From an uncultured Oscillospiraceae bacterium (GTDB lineage: Bacteria > Bacillota > Clostridia > Oscillospirales > Acutalibacteraceae), in assembly GCA_900544375.1 (NCBI GenBank), contig UQUZ01000007.1:1-64000 (forward strand): DNA of 64,000 bases. The letters are read 5' to 3'. Every line of letters begins with the position of its first letter. Within the stretch, counting starts at the first letter, position 1. This document shows, piece after piece, positions 51,922 to 61,643 of the stretch. A model generated the notes under the pieces. The model saw only the letters and a list, made by a program, of their open reading frames with translations. It was not told where the DNA came from and made no database searches. Both the position numbers and the translations under genes were made by a program.

Positions 51922-52734
51922 ATGGATACAAAAGCAAGGCCGTCCCGTAAAAAGAGAAGGTCCTGGGCGTTCCCGCTCGGGTTGCTCGTTATCGTGTTGG
52001 TGGTCGCCGGAGTGGTGGCAATCGTCGGCGCGGGTGTAAGCGGTGTCAAAGGCGTCGTGGAACGGCGCGAGAATGCGATGAAAGAGGAGTATCAGAAGTT
52101 TATTGCTCCTGTCATTATGAATGACCCGTCACCCTTCGACGATCTGAGCCAGGCGGATATCGGCCAGCTGATGGAGGCTGCCGTCTGGTCCCTGCTGCGC
52201 AGTGATCCTGATCCGGATCGTTATCCGTATGAAGAGGGGGGCTATATGGTTATCCCGCAGGCGGATGTGGAAAAACAGTTTGAATACTTGTTTGGCACAG
52301 AGGTGAAGCCGCAGCATGCGACGATTACCGGCTATGGCTATGAATTCCCCTATGACGCGGCGACGAAAACCTATCATATCCCGGTTGCAGGCGTTGATCA
52401 GCTTTATACGGCTCAGATTTATGAGATTGAGAAAAAGGGTGCAACAACCTATCTGACCGTCGGCTATATCGCCGGTGGGCAGTGGGTACAGGATGCAAAT
52501 GGAGATATTGTGGCCCCTGAGCCGGATAAATATATGAAGATCACGCTGCGCGAAAAAGGCGAATCCTATTATATCAGCGCAATACAGGCAACCGATCCGC
52601 CAGAAACGGCAGCCACCAAGGCGCAGCCGTCTGAAACGGAGGGAGAAACGGTCAGCGAGGCTCCTGCCAGCTCTGAAGGGGCTTCCTCTACCGCGGCGGC
52701 AACCATTGCTGCCGCACAGAGCACTGCCGGGTAA
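51922..52734 (+). CDS. Membrane-anchored protein of unknown function
   Basis: A 270-residue protein with a basic start (KARPSRKKRRS), one membrane helix (about 14-36), an external domain of about 175 residues and a Ser/Thr/Ala/Glu-rich low-complexity tail from about 225. I do not recognise the domain. AGGAGGATT precedes ATG 51922. It is 40 bp after proA and could be read from the same transcript; a hairpin follows. Confidence 0.7.
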   Translation: MDTKARPSRKKRRSWAFPLGLLVIVLVVAGVVAIVGAGVSGVKGVVERRENAMKEEYQKFIAPVIMNDPSPFDDLSQADIGQLMEAAVWSLLRSDPDPDRYPYEEGGYMVIPQADVEKQFEYLFGTEVKPQHATITGYGYEFPYDAATKTYHIPVAGVDQLYTAQIYEIEKKGATTYLTVGYIAGGQWVQDANGDIVAPEPDKYMKITLREKGESYYISAIQATDPPETAATKAQPSETEGETVSEAPASSEGASSTAAATIAAAQSTAG

Positions 52735-52750
52735 GGGGTGGTAAATTAAA

Positions 52751-52790
52751 AAGGGTGCACTGTAAAAATAAAATTTTGCAGTGTACCCTT
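52751..52790 (+). terminator. Hairpin after anchored protein gene
   Basis: AAGGGTGCACTGTAAAA (52751-52767) pairs with TTTTGCAGTGTACCCTT (52774-52790) with two G-U pairs. The T run is lacking. The core resembles the TGTTGCAAAAT hairpins only loosely. Confidence 0.55.
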
Positions 52791-53011
52791 GAAAAATGCT
52801 TGCGGGCCTTGCGTTTTGGCCTATATTTTTACCCTTTAGGCGGTAAAGCATGTTTTTAGCCTCCTGCGTTGTTTTTTATACATTCTGTAGCAGGCACACG
52901 GCTTGCAGGTGTTTTTGCGGGCGGGGAGAGAGCGTGCTTTGTGAAGCGCTGAGCGAAGCGGCATTATGCGCACGCATCCCCTTTTGGCCTGAATTAATAG
53001 GAGCTGACGAT

Positions 53012-54412
53012 ATGTTTAGGCTTTTACTTATTCTACTTTATGTACTGACAATCTTGAGCGTTATATTTTTTGAAAGGAAGCAGCCGAATGAAGCGCTGAT
53101 GTGGGTGCTGATTGTCAGTTGTGTTCCATATGCCGGGCTTATTTTTTATTTGGCGTTTGGCAGCACCTCTGCAATCAAGATGACCCGGTATTTCCGCAGC
53201 AAAAGGCTGCGGAAAAACATGCCCCTTTTGCAAAGCCAGGGTGAAGAGAACATCGGCACCATGAGTGGAATCGATGCCGATGTGGCACGGTTCAATTACC
53301 ATTATAATGACGCACCGCTGTGCGCTTATGAAAAGGCTGCCTTTTATACAAGCGGGGAAAGCCATTATAAACAGCTGTTTACTGATATTGAGGCTGCGCG
53401 GCAAAGCGTTTATTTGGAATTCTATACGATTCAAAACGACAGGGTCGGGCAAGCACTGCTATCCCTTCTAACGCAAAAGCAGAAGCAGGGCGTGGAGGTG
53501 ATCGTTTTATGTGATTTTATCGCCAATCTTTCCACACCGGAAGCCCTGTTCCGCCCTCTGAAGCAGGCGGGCGGCACGGTAAAAAGGCTGAAGCCTTATG
53601 TTAGCCATTTTAGAAGCCATCGAAAGATTGTGACGGTGGATGGTGAAATCGGCTATATTGGCGGTATGAATATTGGGGTCCAATATGCGAATGGCGCAAA
53701 AATCAAAACCCCATGGAGAGATACGCAGGTGCGTTTCACAGGGGACTGTGTGCATGCGCTTGAAAATGAGTTCCTCCTGGATTTGTCTACCGCTTTAAAC
53801 GGTCGTTTATTTCGGCAAAGTTTTTCCTCCCTTCGCCTGCGGGAAGTGAAGCTTCCCGGGCAGGTGAAAAACCTTTGCCAGTTTGTGACCGGTGGAGTAG
53901 ATAACGATAAGGAAAGCATCAAAATGTGCTATATGAGCATGATTCGATCGGCACAACGGCAAATACGGATCCAAACGCCGTATTTTATTCCGGATTGTTC
54001 CATCCTCGACGCATTAAAAACCGCAGCGGCCTCTGGCATCAAAGTTGATATTATGATCCCAGCGATCAAGGCTAACTTTTTTCTGGATCCGGTAACGAAT
54101 TATTTTGCCGCCGAGATGATGGAATATGGGGCGCATGTTTATAAATATAACGGCTATATCCATGCAAAGACTATGATCGTAGATGATGAGCTTTGCTGCA
54201 TTGGCTCTGTGAATATGGATATGCGCAGCTTGTTGGTGGATGATGAGATTTGCGGGGTTTTTTATGAAAACGGATTGGTGCAGGAATATAATGCAATTTA
54301 TGAAGAGGATCTGCAGCATACAAAAGAATATGTTTTAGAGGAGTTTGAGAAGCGCAGCATCTGGACGAAGCTCTCAGAGCGGATTTTTATGCTGTTTACA
54401 CCGCTGATGTAA
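53012..54412 (+). CDS. cls: Cardiolipin synthase, phospholipase D family
   Basis: A 466-residue membrane enzyme. Two N-terminal helices (LLLILLYVLTILSVIFF and WVLIVSCVPYAGLIFYLAFG) precede two PLD domains, each with an HKD motif: HFRSHRKIVTVDG near 200 and YIHAKTMIVDD near 385. It condenses two phosphatidylglycerol molecules to cardiolipin. ATG 53012 follows ATAGGAGC; the upstream in-frame extension to 52850 is Cys-rich and unlike the family. It stands alone and is convergent with nadC. Confidence 0.92.
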   Translation: MFRLLLILLYVLTILSVIFFERKQPNEALMWVLIVSCVPYAGLIFYLAFGSTSAIKMTRYFRSKRLRKNMPLLQSQGEENIGTMSGIDADVARFNYHYNDAPLCAYEKAAFYTSGESHYKQLFTDIEAARQSVYLEFYTIQNDRVGQALLSLLTQKQKQGVEVIVLCDFIANLSTPEALFRPLKQAGGTVKRLKPYVSHFRSHRKIVTVDGEIGYIGGMNIGVQYANGAKIKTPWRDTQVRFTGDCVHALENEFLLDLSTALNGRLFRQSFSSLRLREVKLPGQVKNLCQFVTGGVDNDKESIKMCYMSMIRSAQRQIRIQTPYFIPDCSILDALKTAAASGIKVDIMIPAIKANFFLDPVTNYFAAEMMEYGAHVYKYNGYIHAKTMIVDDELCCIGSVNMDMRSLLVDDEICGVFYENGLVQEYNAIYEEDLQHTKEYVLEEFEKRSIWTKLSERIFMLFTPLM

Positions 54413-54474
54413 ATATTATGATTTTGTTTGATGAATCGGTTGCCTGTGTCGGGAGCAATTTTTTGAATCTATCA

Positions 54475-54514
54475 ATTAAAGGGGATGCCGCATTTAATCT
54501 GCAGCGTCCCCTTT
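54475..54514. terminator. Hairpin between cls and nadC
   Basis: AAAGGGGATGC (54478-54488) pairs with GCGTCCCCTTT (54504-54514). Located between convergent genes; T runs are short on both sides. Confidence 0.6.
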
Positions 54515-54565
54515 GGCTTGCTATGCTATAATTTATGTTATTCTTTCCTGAAACTTGTTGAGCTT

Positions 54566-55402
54566 TCAGACAAGCTTCATAGAGATGTCGAAGGCTTTGA
54601 CAGAGTGTGTCAGCGCGCCGATGGAAATGATATCCACGCCGGTTTCCGCAACGGGACGCAGCGTTTCGAGCGTAATACCGCCGGAGGCCTCGATCAGGGC
54701 TTTCCCCTTCGCCATTGCGACGGCTTTGCGCATCGCTTCAAGGCTCATATTGTCGAGCATAATGATCTCCGCGCCCGCGTGCAGGGCCTCGGCCACCTCA
54801 TCAAGATTGCGGGTTTCCACTTCAATTTTTACCATATGGCCAAGCTTTCCACGCAAAAGAGTGATCGCGTTGGTGATGCCACCGGCGGCATCAATGTGGT
54901 TATCCTTGAGCATCGCGCCGTCGGAGAGGTTGTAACGGTGGTTTTTACCGCCGCCGCAGACGACTGCATATTTTTGCAGGGAGCGAAGGCCAGGCAGTGT
55001 TTTGCGGGTATCGGTAATTGAGGCGTGCGTGCCCTCCACCAGCCGGACTGCCTGCGCCGTGGCTGTGGCGATGCCGGACATATGCTGGATGAGGTTGAGC
55101 GCGGTGCGCTCGCCCTTGAGCAACATGGCGGTGCTGCCGCTGAGCTCTGCGATGATATCGCCCTTTTGGAGCGTATCGCCATCTGCATGGAAGCGCTGAG
55201 CACGGAAAGCTGGATCAAGCAGTTCGAACACGCGCAATGCAACCGACAGGCCGCAGAGCACGCCGTCCGCTTTGGCAAGAAATCGAGCTTTTCCCATCTG
55301 ATCCGGTGGGATCAGATAGTCCGCCGAGGTGTCAATATAATTGATATCTTCACGAATCGCCTGGCGGATCAGGTCTTCCATATAAAATTGGGGAAGCATC
55401 AT
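54566..55402 (-). CDS. nadC: Nicotinate-nucleotide pyrophosphorylase (quinolinate phosphoribosyltransferase)
   Basis: A 278-residue enzyme converting quinolinate and PRPP to nicotinate mononucleotide. Diagnostic motifs: HMSGIATATA, TRKTLPGLRSLQKYAV, GGGKNHRYNLSDGAMLKDNH, and the C-terminal EASGGI. ATG 55402 with AAAGGATGG upstream. Last gene of nadA-nadB-nadC, 55 bp after nadB. Confidence 0.95.
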   Translation of the reverse strand: MMLPQFYMEDLIRQAIREDINYIDTSADYLIPPDQMGKARFLAKADGVLCGLSVALRVFELLDPAFRAQRFHADGDTLQKGDIIAELSGSTAMLLKGERTALNLIQHMSGIATATAQAVRLVEGTHASITDTRKTLPGLRSLQKYAVVCGGGKNHRYNLSDGAMLKDNHIDAAGGITNAITLLRGKLGHMVKIEVETRNLDEVAEALHAGAEIIMLDNMSLEAMRKAVAMAKGKALIEASGGITLETLRPVAETGVDIISIGALTHSVKAFDISMKLV

Positions 55403-55457
55403 GGAGAAACCATCCTTTCTATACGCATCAGATCATCGGGCTATGGATATCCCTGCC

Positions 55458-56927
55458 TTAACCATCATCCACTTCGCGTAGGATGATGGAGGCCACCGTG
55501 GCGAGGCTCAGCGCCTCACAGTAATCGCGGGTGACGGCGAAATGGCCGCTTTTCAGGCGGCGGCGAATTTCTTCCACTCGCCTGAGCCCGGTATGGACAG
55601 CCGTCGGGTTGGGAATGACGAAATAGGCGCGCTGCATGATATCACGGATTTCCGTGCGAAGTCCATGCGGCAGGGGAGCGCCGTCGAATTGCGGTGGGTC
55701 AATCTGTGCTGGCGGCTCCACCTCTAGATAGCCCTTTTCCATACAGCGCAAAATATCCTCCGCCGCATGGCGGCCGAACACGAGCGCTTCCAGCAGGGAA
55801 TTGCTGGCCAATCGGTTGGCTCCATGCACGCCGGTGTTGGAGCATTCTCCCGCAGCATATAAGCGCGGCACAGCCGTGCGCCCCGTGAGATCTACCGCGA
55901 TGCCGCCCATGAGGTAATGTTGGCAGGGGAATACAGGGATCAGATCCTGCGCAATATCTACTCCCTCCTCCAGGCAACGCTTGGAGATGGCAGGGAAACG
56001 GTTATATAAAAAGTCACGGTTTTTATAGGTGATGTCAAGAAAAAACTGGTTGCTGCCCGTGCGGCGGGATTCCAGGATGATCGCGCGGGAAACAACATCA
56101 CGTGGGGCGAGCTCCAACCGGTCGTCATAGTGGGCCATAAAACGCCTTCTCTCGCAGTTGAGCAGATAAGCGCCTTCCCCACGAACAGCCTCGCTGATGA
56201 GAAACTGCTCGCGTTCCTTTTCCGAATGGAAGGCTGTGGGGTGGAACTGAACGTAGCTTAAATTTTTAATCTGGGCGCCAAGCTCATACGCAAGGCGAAT
56301 GCCATCGCCCGTTGCAATGGAGGAATTGGTGGTGTAGCGGTAAACACGACCGATGCCGCCCGTTGCCAGGATGCAGTAGCTGCAAAAAACGCTGCCCGGC
56401 TCCTCGCCGCACAACAGATCCAGCCGGAATCCGCCGCGCACCTGGGCCATCTCACACACGGTGGTGTTTTCGGCAAGCTCAATATTCGAGCGCTGCCGCA
56501 CCTGGGCCAGAAGCTTGATCACAATTTCATAGCCGGTCTGATCCTTATGATGCACAATCCGGCGGCGGGAATGGCCGCCCTCTAGTGTTTTTTGCGGCCG
56601 TCCGTCAGGCGCCTTGTCAAAATCTACGCCAAGCTCCATAATCCGGCGCACATCGTCCGGCCCCTCATGAACGAGTACATCCACGCTCGCAGGCGTGTTT
56701 TTATGGCCGCCTGCAATCAGCGTATCCTCATAGTGCAGGTCGAAGCTGTCGTTTTCAAAATCAAGCACAGCCGCTACACCGCCCTGGGCAAGGGAACTGT
56801 TGGAGAGCGTGTCCTCCCGCTTGGAAAGCATTAAAATTTGCTTGCTTTCATCAAACTGAAGCGCGGCGTAAAGCCCGGCTACGCCGCAGCCAGCGATGAT
56901 GACGTCATATTTTTGTTGTTTGACCAT
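55458..56927 (-). CDS. nadB: L-aspartate oxidase
   Basis: A 489-residue flavoenzyme oxidising aspartate to iminoaspartate. FAD-binding GCGVAGLYAAL near 13-23, the active-site loop SLAQGGVAAV near 45-54, and the region HYLMGGIAVD and NRLASNSLLEALVFG are present. In an anaerobe fumarate rather than oxygen would be the electron acceptor. Somewhat shorter than the 530-residue E. coli enzyme, with a reduced C-terminal domain. It is 30 bp downstream of nadA. Confidence 0.93.
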   Translation of the reverse strand: MVKQQKYDVIIAGCGVAGLYAALQFDESKQILMLSKREDTLSNSSLAQGGVAAVLDFENDSFDLHYEDTLIAGGHKNTPASVDVLVHEGPDDVRRIMELGVDFDKAPDGRPQKTLEGGHSRRRIVHHKDQTGYEIVIKLLAQVRQRSNIELAENTTVCEMAQVRGGFRLDLLCGEEPGSVFCSYCILATGGIGRVYRYTTNSSIATGDGIRLAYELGAQIKNLSYVQFHPTAFHSEKEREQFLISEAVRGEGAYLLNCERRRFMAHYDDRLELAPRDVVSRAIILESRRTGSNQFFLDITYKNRDFLYNRFPAISKRCLEEGVDIAQDLIPVFPCQHYLMGGIAVDLTGRTAVPRLYAAGECSNTGVHGANRLASNSLLEALVFGRHAAEDILRCMEKGYLEVEPPAQIDPPQFDGAPLPHGLRTEIRDIMQRAYFVIPNPTAVHTGLRRVEEIRRRLKSGHFAVTRDYCEALSLATVASIILREVDDG

Positions 56928-56957
56928 TCTTTTGGCATCTCTTTTCCCGCGCGGCGG

Positions 56958-57878
56958 TCAGCCGCCGTATTTGAGCATGTTGTCGAGGCTGCGTTTCGCA
57001 GCCTTGCGTAAAGGCTCCTCCAGCACGATTTCTTCCCCGCCTGCTCCGGTGATTGCCATATAAACATCTTGCAGGGAGGTCATTTTCATATCGGGGCAGA
57101 TGAGCTTGTCCCCTCGAAGCTGATAGAAATGCCGCCTGGGATATTTTTGAATCAAATCGTTGTATACGCCGCATTCCGTGCCGAAGAGGATATCCTCCTG
57201 CTCATTTTGCAGGGCATAATCGATGATAGCGCTCGTGGCGCCAATCATATCCGCATGCTGGAGGGCCTCCGGCGGGCATTCGGGGTGCATGGCGAGCTTG
57301 GCGCTCGGGTGCTGGGCCTTAGCGCGCAGCACATCTTGCTGCGTGATGCTGTTATGTATTGGGCAGTAACCATCCCAAAGGAGAATTTCCTTCTCCGGGC
57401 ACTGTTTGCGCACCCACGCGCCCAAGTTTCGATCCGGTATAAAAAGAATTTTGTGCCCGGGCAGCGCGCGGACGATTTTAACCGCGCTTGACGAGGTAAC
57501 GCACACATCGCATTCCGCCTTGAGCGCGGCGGTCGTGTTGATATAAGCGACGACCGTAACCTCCGGGTTCTCCTCACGGAAGGCGCGCACGCGCGCAGGC
57601 GTGATCTGCTCCGCCATCGGGCAGGTTGCGCGTTTTTTCGGCAAAATCACTGTCTTTTCCGGAGATAAAATTTTAACAGTTTCCGCCATAAAGCGCACAC
57701 CGCATAGGACCACGCGTTCATTCTGGTAGGCGGTGGCGGCTTTGGCAAGGGCATAGCTGTCTCCGCACACATCGGCAGCCGCAAGAATATCCGGCGCTTG
57801 ATAGGTGTGCGCGAGGATTAATGTGCCGTTTTTTTCTTTCTCATGTGCCAGCAGGTGTATCAGTTCTTCCTGGTTCAA
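56958..57878 (-). CDS. nadA: Quinolinate synthase
   Basis: A 306-residue iron-sulfur enzyme making quinolinate from iminoaspartate and dihydroxyacetone phosphate. The three conserved cluster Cys are in CGVRFMAE, MHPECPPE and GTECGV (with the E/CG motif in three homologous repeats). Translation starts at TTG 57878, with GAGGGGGG seven bases upstream. It leads the de novo NAD operon. Confidence 0.94.
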   Translation of the reverse strand: MNQEELIHLLAHEKEKNGTLILAHTYQAPDILAAADVCGDSYALAKAATAYQNERVVLCGVRFMAETVKILSPEKTVILPKKRATCPMAEQITPARVRAFREENPEVTVVAYINTTAALKAECDVCVTSSSAVKIVRALPGHKILFIPDRNLGAWVRKQCPEKEILLWDGYCPIHNSITQQDVLRAKAQHPSAKLAMHPECPPEALQHADMIGATSAIIDYALQNEQEDILFGTECGVYNDLIQKYPRRHFYQLRGDKLICPDMKMTSLQDVYMAITGAGGEEIVLEEPLRKAAKRSLDNMLKYGG

Positions 57879-57951
57879 AGAAGTCCCCCCTCATTTTACA
57901 AGGAAGCCGCAAGCGCCGCAGGCGGTTTCCCATCCGATATCGTTTCGTTTT

Positions 57952-57980
57952 ATTGTACCACCATTTTCTCCTGCGTACAA
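57952..57980 (-). promoter_or_regulatory. Promoter of nadABC
   Basis: On the minus strand TTGTAC (57980-57975) and TACAAT (57957-57952) are 17 bp apart. The leader of about 70 nt contains GCCGC/GCGGC-type stems; I found no recognisable NiaR or NrtR site. Confidence 0.7.
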
Positions 57981-58170
57981 TATTTTTCAAACGTTATTGC
58001 ATAAAAAAACAAAGTGGGATATGATACAAATGACTGGCCTAACCAGCCGGAAAATCATGGGGAAGAGGTTACCATTGGATGAAAAGGTAGATTTATTCAA
58101 ACGGGCGTTTTTTCTTTCGCGCCGGAAAGAGGCGCTGCAAATACCCGGGTGAACGGGAAAGGATGCGGTT

Positions 58171-59427
58171 ATGATTATGGCTTATTTTGAAAATATAGAG
58201 CGCCCGGAGCGCGCGTTGCTTGTCAGCGTGGATACGGGGGCATTTGATGCACAAGCATCCATTGATGAGCTGGAGGAGCTCGCGCACACGGCGGGCGCAG
58301 AGGTGCTCGCTAAAATGGTGCAAAAGCGCGACACGCCGGACGCAGCTACCTTCATTGGCTCCGGCCGGATTGTGGAGATCAAAACCTTTTGCCGCGATCA
58401 TGAAGCGGATCTGCTGGTTTTCGACAGCGAGCTGACGCCGTCCCAACAGCGTAATATTGAGAAGCTCACGGATGTGCGCGTGATTGATCGGACGATGCTG
58501 ATCTTGGATATTTTCGCCGCACGCGCCCGATCAAGCGAAGGCAAGCTGCAAGTAGAGCTTGCACAGCTCAAATATGCCCTGCCGCGCCTGGGCGGCAAGG
58601 GCACGGAGCTTTCCCGCTTGGGCGGTGGCATCGGCACGCGCGGCCCAGGCGAAAGCAAGCTGGAAAGCGATCGCAGGCATATCCGGAGGCGGATCGACGC
58701 GCTGGAAAATCAGCTCGAAATTGTGGGGCGCAGGCGGGCCCGGCTGCGGGAGCGGCGCAATAAAAACGGAGTGGAAACGGTGGCGATCGTCGGCTATACC
58801 AACGCCGGGAAATCCACCCTGATGAATACGCTCACTCATGCGGGCGTGCTGGCGGAGGATAAGCTCTTTGCAACGCTCGACCCCACCGCCCGCGCCCTGA
58901 CTCTGCCGGATGGGCGCACGGTTATGCTGATTGATACGGTCGGCCTGGTACGCAGGCTGCCTCACCAGTTGGTAGAGGCGTTTCAATCCACATTGGAGGA
59001 GGCCGCGAGCGCCGATGTGATTCTCAATGTGTGCGACGCTTCCAGCCCGGAGTGCGCCGAGCATCTGGAAGTGACGGCGAAGCTGCTCGACGAGCTGGGG
59101 TGTGCCGGGAAGCCGGTGGTCTCTGTGATGAATAAATGCGATTTGGCGGGTAACGTTTATCATTTGCCCTCCATCGGGCACACGGTGATGGTCTCCGCCT
59201 TATATGGCAGAGGGATAGAGCAACTGCTCGATGCAATTGTGGCTGCTCTGCCCGTATCCCGCCGCAGGGTAGAACTCCTCTTGCCCTTTGATATGGGCGC
59301 TTTTGCTGCGCGGCTACGCCGGGAGGGGATTGTCCATATGGAAGAATACCGTGAAGATGGGCTTTATCTGGAGGCAACAGCGGAAATTGCTTTACTGGAA
59401 CAGGTGAAGCAGTATATCCTTTCATAA
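58171..59427 (+). CDS. hflX: Ribosome-associated GTPase HflX
   Basis: A 418-residue GTPase that splits stalled ribosomes under stress. N-terminal domain with FIGSGRIVEIK and DRTMLILDIFAARARSSEGKLQVELAQL, then G1 GYTNAGKST near 210, DTVGLVRRLP, and NKCD. ATG 58171 has AAAGGATG upstream. It stands alone; the 290 bp before it hold only the nad promoter. Confidence 0.94.
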   Translation: MIMAYFENIERPERALLVSVDTGAFDAQASIDELEELAHTAGAEVLAKMVQKRDTPDAATFIGSGRIVEIKTFCRDHEADLLVFDSELTPSQQRNIEKLTDVRVIDRTMLILDIFAARARSSEGKLQVELAQLKYALPRLGGKGTELSRLGGGIGTRGPGESKLESDRRHIRRRIDALENQLEIVGRRRARLRERRNKNGVETVAIVGYTNAGKSTLMNTLTHAGVLAEDKLFATLDPTARALTLPDGRTVMLIDTVGLVRRLPHQLVEAFQSTLEEAASADVILNVCDASSPECAEHLEVTAKLLDELGCAGKPVVSVMNKCDLAGNVYHLPSIGHTVMVSALYGRGIEQLLDAIVAALPVSRRRVELLLPFDMGAFAARLRREGIVHMEEYREDGLYLEATAEIALLEQVKQYILS

Positions 59428-59497
59428 AAGAGGCCCCTCGCGGATACAAACGGGATTTGTAGAATCGCCTGTGCCTATTGACAGGAGGAGTATGAAG

Positions 59498-59881
59498 ATG
59501 AGTCCAAAGAATACCGCGGGAATCTGGTATCATGGCTCCAACAAAAAATTTTCCCTCCTGCGGGAGGGAAGCACGATCACGCCGAATAGAGCGCTAGCGG
59601 AGGCGTTTTCACACAAGCCGCCGATATTATCCTGTGAAGCGGATGGAACGCTGCTGCATAACGGAAAAAAATACGGCTATCTCTACTGTATCGACGAACC
59701 GATCGACGAGGAGCGCGATCTGTACCAGCATCCGCGCACAACACTGGAGCCAGGCTCGGAGTTCCTGACGGCGCGCCCGCTGCGTGTGCGCTGGGTTGCC
59801 GATGTCGGTAAGCCTGGCAAGGAGGATCGCAAGACGGCGAAACGCCGCCTGAAGGGATTGGCTGGAAAAAGAAAAACTTGA
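59498..59881 (+). CDS. Small ADP-ribosyltransferase-fold (Arr-like) protein
   Basis: A 127-residue protein. WYHGSNKKFSLLREGSTIT and the closing segment PGSEFLTARPLRVRWVADV resemble the first strand (YHGT) and the last segment (SYRT-PLRI) of rifampin ADP-ribosyltransferase Arr and relatives; the C-terminal Lys/Arg-rich tail is extra. The expected catalytic triad would be the His in WYHG, a central Tyr, and an acidic residue near the end, but I cannot assign it. Antibiotic modification is not implied. ATG 59498 is nine bases after AGGAGG; ATG 59492 is possible. Confidence 0.5.
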   Translation: MSPKNTAGIWYHGSNKKFSLLREGSTITPNRALAEAFSHKPPILSCEADGTLLHNGKKYGYLYCIDEPIDEERDLYQHPRTTLEPGSEFLTARPLRVRWVADVGKPGKEDRKTAKRRLKGLAGKRKT

Positions 59882-59959
59882 TCGATTGCATCCCGCGGCG
59901 ATTTTTGGACCGCCAGCCTCCAAGTCAACACGGTAAAGCCGATCTTTATAAAAGAAAAA

Positions 59960-59999
59960 GGCTGTTGTGAACGGGGAAAAGGCACCGTTCGCAACAGCC
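59960..59999. terminator. Bidirectional hairpin between ART-like gene and htrA
   Basis: A 15-bp stem with one G-U pair (59960-59974 with 59985-59999) between convergent genes, A run on the left and T-rich sequence on the right. The outer GGCTGTTG matches the 5253 hairpin. Confidence 0.85.
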
Positions 60000-60014
60000 C
60001 CTATATTTGTTTTG

Positions 60015-61523
60015 TTAAAATCCAAAGGGATTGAAATAGGTGTTGGTGGTAGAGCTCTCCGTTGCTTCGTTGGAGGAGGAAGATCCTTTATCCTCTACAA
60101 GCTTTACTTTTACATCAAATTTGGAGGTTTTGTAGTTATTGTCAATTCGGCACAGTGTTAGGGTGAGTGTATCGCCGACCTTGCTCTCTTCAATCAGCTC
60201 CAAGAGCGTGTTGGAGTTATCAAGGTTTTTGCCGTTGACAGCGATAATCATATCGCCTGCTTTGGCGTCCGTGTTGACAAGATCGCTGTCGGAGCCGATG
60301 CTCTTAATGACCAGCGTGCCCGCCGGAAGGTCTGTAAGCTGAACGATCATGCGGTAGCTGGATTGCTGGCTGGCCGCATAATAGGTGACGCCGAGCTTCG
60401 GCCTGCCGGGCACATAGCCGTTTGCAATGAGCTTGTCGACGATCTCCTTTGCAGAATTGATCGGGATGGCGAAGCCAATGCCCTCATAGCCCTCCGCAAT
60501 TTTAGAGGAATTGATGCCGATCACCTGGCCGTACATATTGACGAGCGCACCGCCGGAGTTGCCGGGGTTGATCGCCGCGTCATGCTGGATGCATTTCATC
60601 GGGTAGCCGATCTCACTGCTAATGGGGCGGTCGATCGCGGAGACAAAGCCGCCGGTGAGCGTGCCGAAAAATTCTGTGCCGAGCGGGTTGCCGATGGCGA
60701 AGACCTGCTGGCCCACGGCAAGCTTGGAGGAATCCCCGAAGGTGGCGGCTTGCAGGCCGGAGGCCTTGATGCGAAGCACGCCTACATCGGAGCGCTCATC
60801 GTAACCGACCACGTCTGCGTCATAAGAGGTGCCGTCTTCCAGCTGCACCGTGGCTTTGACATTGTTACCGCTGATCACATGCGCGCAGGTGATAATATAG
60901 GTGTATTTGCCGGTTTTGTCTTCCCCCATGATGATGCCTGTGCCTTCGCCGGATTCGCTCTGGTTCTGGCCCATCATATTATTCTGTGCAGTTTCTGATA
61001 CGATTACGCCTACAATTGAAGGCTTTACCTTTTTGGCAACTTCCTCGGCGGTCAATTCACCTTTTTCATTGGTGGTGGATTGGCTGTCGGGCGTTTCTTC
61101 GATGGCAAGGGTTGGACCGTCTGGATTGACGGCTTTGTTGCCGGAGTCGCCGTCGTCGTCCCGCGTCAAGCCGATAGCGATGCCGATGCCGGCGGCTACA
61201 AGCGCGACGCAGAGGATTACAATCAGCACAATCAGCCCGGTTTTCTTCTTCTTTTTTTGTGGGCCGCTGCCATCCGGCCCCCCACCGCTTGCCGGCGCTT
61301 GGTTATATTGGTAGGGCGATTGATAGGGCTGCTGCCCTTGCTGGTTTTGAGAAGGGCCGCCCTGCTGATAGTAACCGCCCGCCCCGAAGGAGCTCTGGTA
61401 AGGGGCTTGCTGCGTATAGGGTGGCATTTGATCCGCGTTGTTTTCTATGTGCGTATCGTTCGCGCTGTCCGTCTGCTCTGCATCCGGCCCGGTGCCGTTA
61501 TTCTTGTTATCCCATTCATCCAT
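60015..61523 (-). CDS. htrA: HtrA/DegP-type membrane serine protease
   Basis: A 502-residue protein: a Gln/Tyr/Pro/Gly-rich disordered cytoplasmic N-terminus (1-88), a Lys run, one membrane helix (96-119), an external trypsin-like domain with catalytic H215 (TCAHV), D246 (RSDVGVL) and S323 (NPGNSGGAL), and one PDZ domain (about 375-470), then a Ser/Asn-rich tail. It degrades or refolds damaged extracytoplasmic proteins. AAGGAGG precedes ATG 61523. The two-component pair upstream in the same direction could control it, but the 120-bp gap shows no clear promoter. Confidence 0.92.
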   Translation of the reverse strand: MDEWDNKNNGTGPDAEQTDSANDTHIENNADQMPPYTQQAPYQSSFGAGGYYQQGGPSQNQQGQQPYQSPYQYNQAPASGGGPDGSGPQKKKKKTGLIVLIVILCVALVAAGIGIAIGLTRDDDGDSGNKAVNPDGPTLAIEETPDSQSTTNEKGELTAEEVAKKVKPSIVGVIVSETAQNNMMGQNQSESGEGTGIIMGEDKTGKYTYIITCAHVISGNNVKATVQLEDGTSYDADVVGYDERSDVGVLRIKASGLQAATFGDSSKLAVGQQVFAIGNPLGTEFFGTLTGGFVSAIDRPISSEIGYPMKCIQHDAAINPGNSGGALVNMYGQVIGINSSKIAEGYEGIGFAIPINSAKEIVDKLIANGYVPGRPKLGVTYYAASQQSSYRMIVQLTDLPAGTLVIKSIGSDSDLVNTDAKAGDMIIAVNGKNLDNSNTLLELIEESKVGDTLTLTLCRIDNNYKTSKFDVKVKLVEDKGSSSSNEATESSTTNTYFNPFGF

Positions 61524-61643
61524 TGTGAATGCCTCCTTGTTTAGTGCTGCTTCCAGAATAAAAGGTTCCTTTCGCTATTGTGTCACGGCTGTATGAACAG
61601 TTTTTAAACATTGTTGAAAATAATTTTGACCAATTAAGGCGCT

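Noticed and set aside
52850..53011. Cys-rich N-terminal extension of cardiolipin synthase
   Set aside because: Unlike any cardiolipin synthase; ATG 53012 has a proper ribosome site and starts at the first membrane helix.
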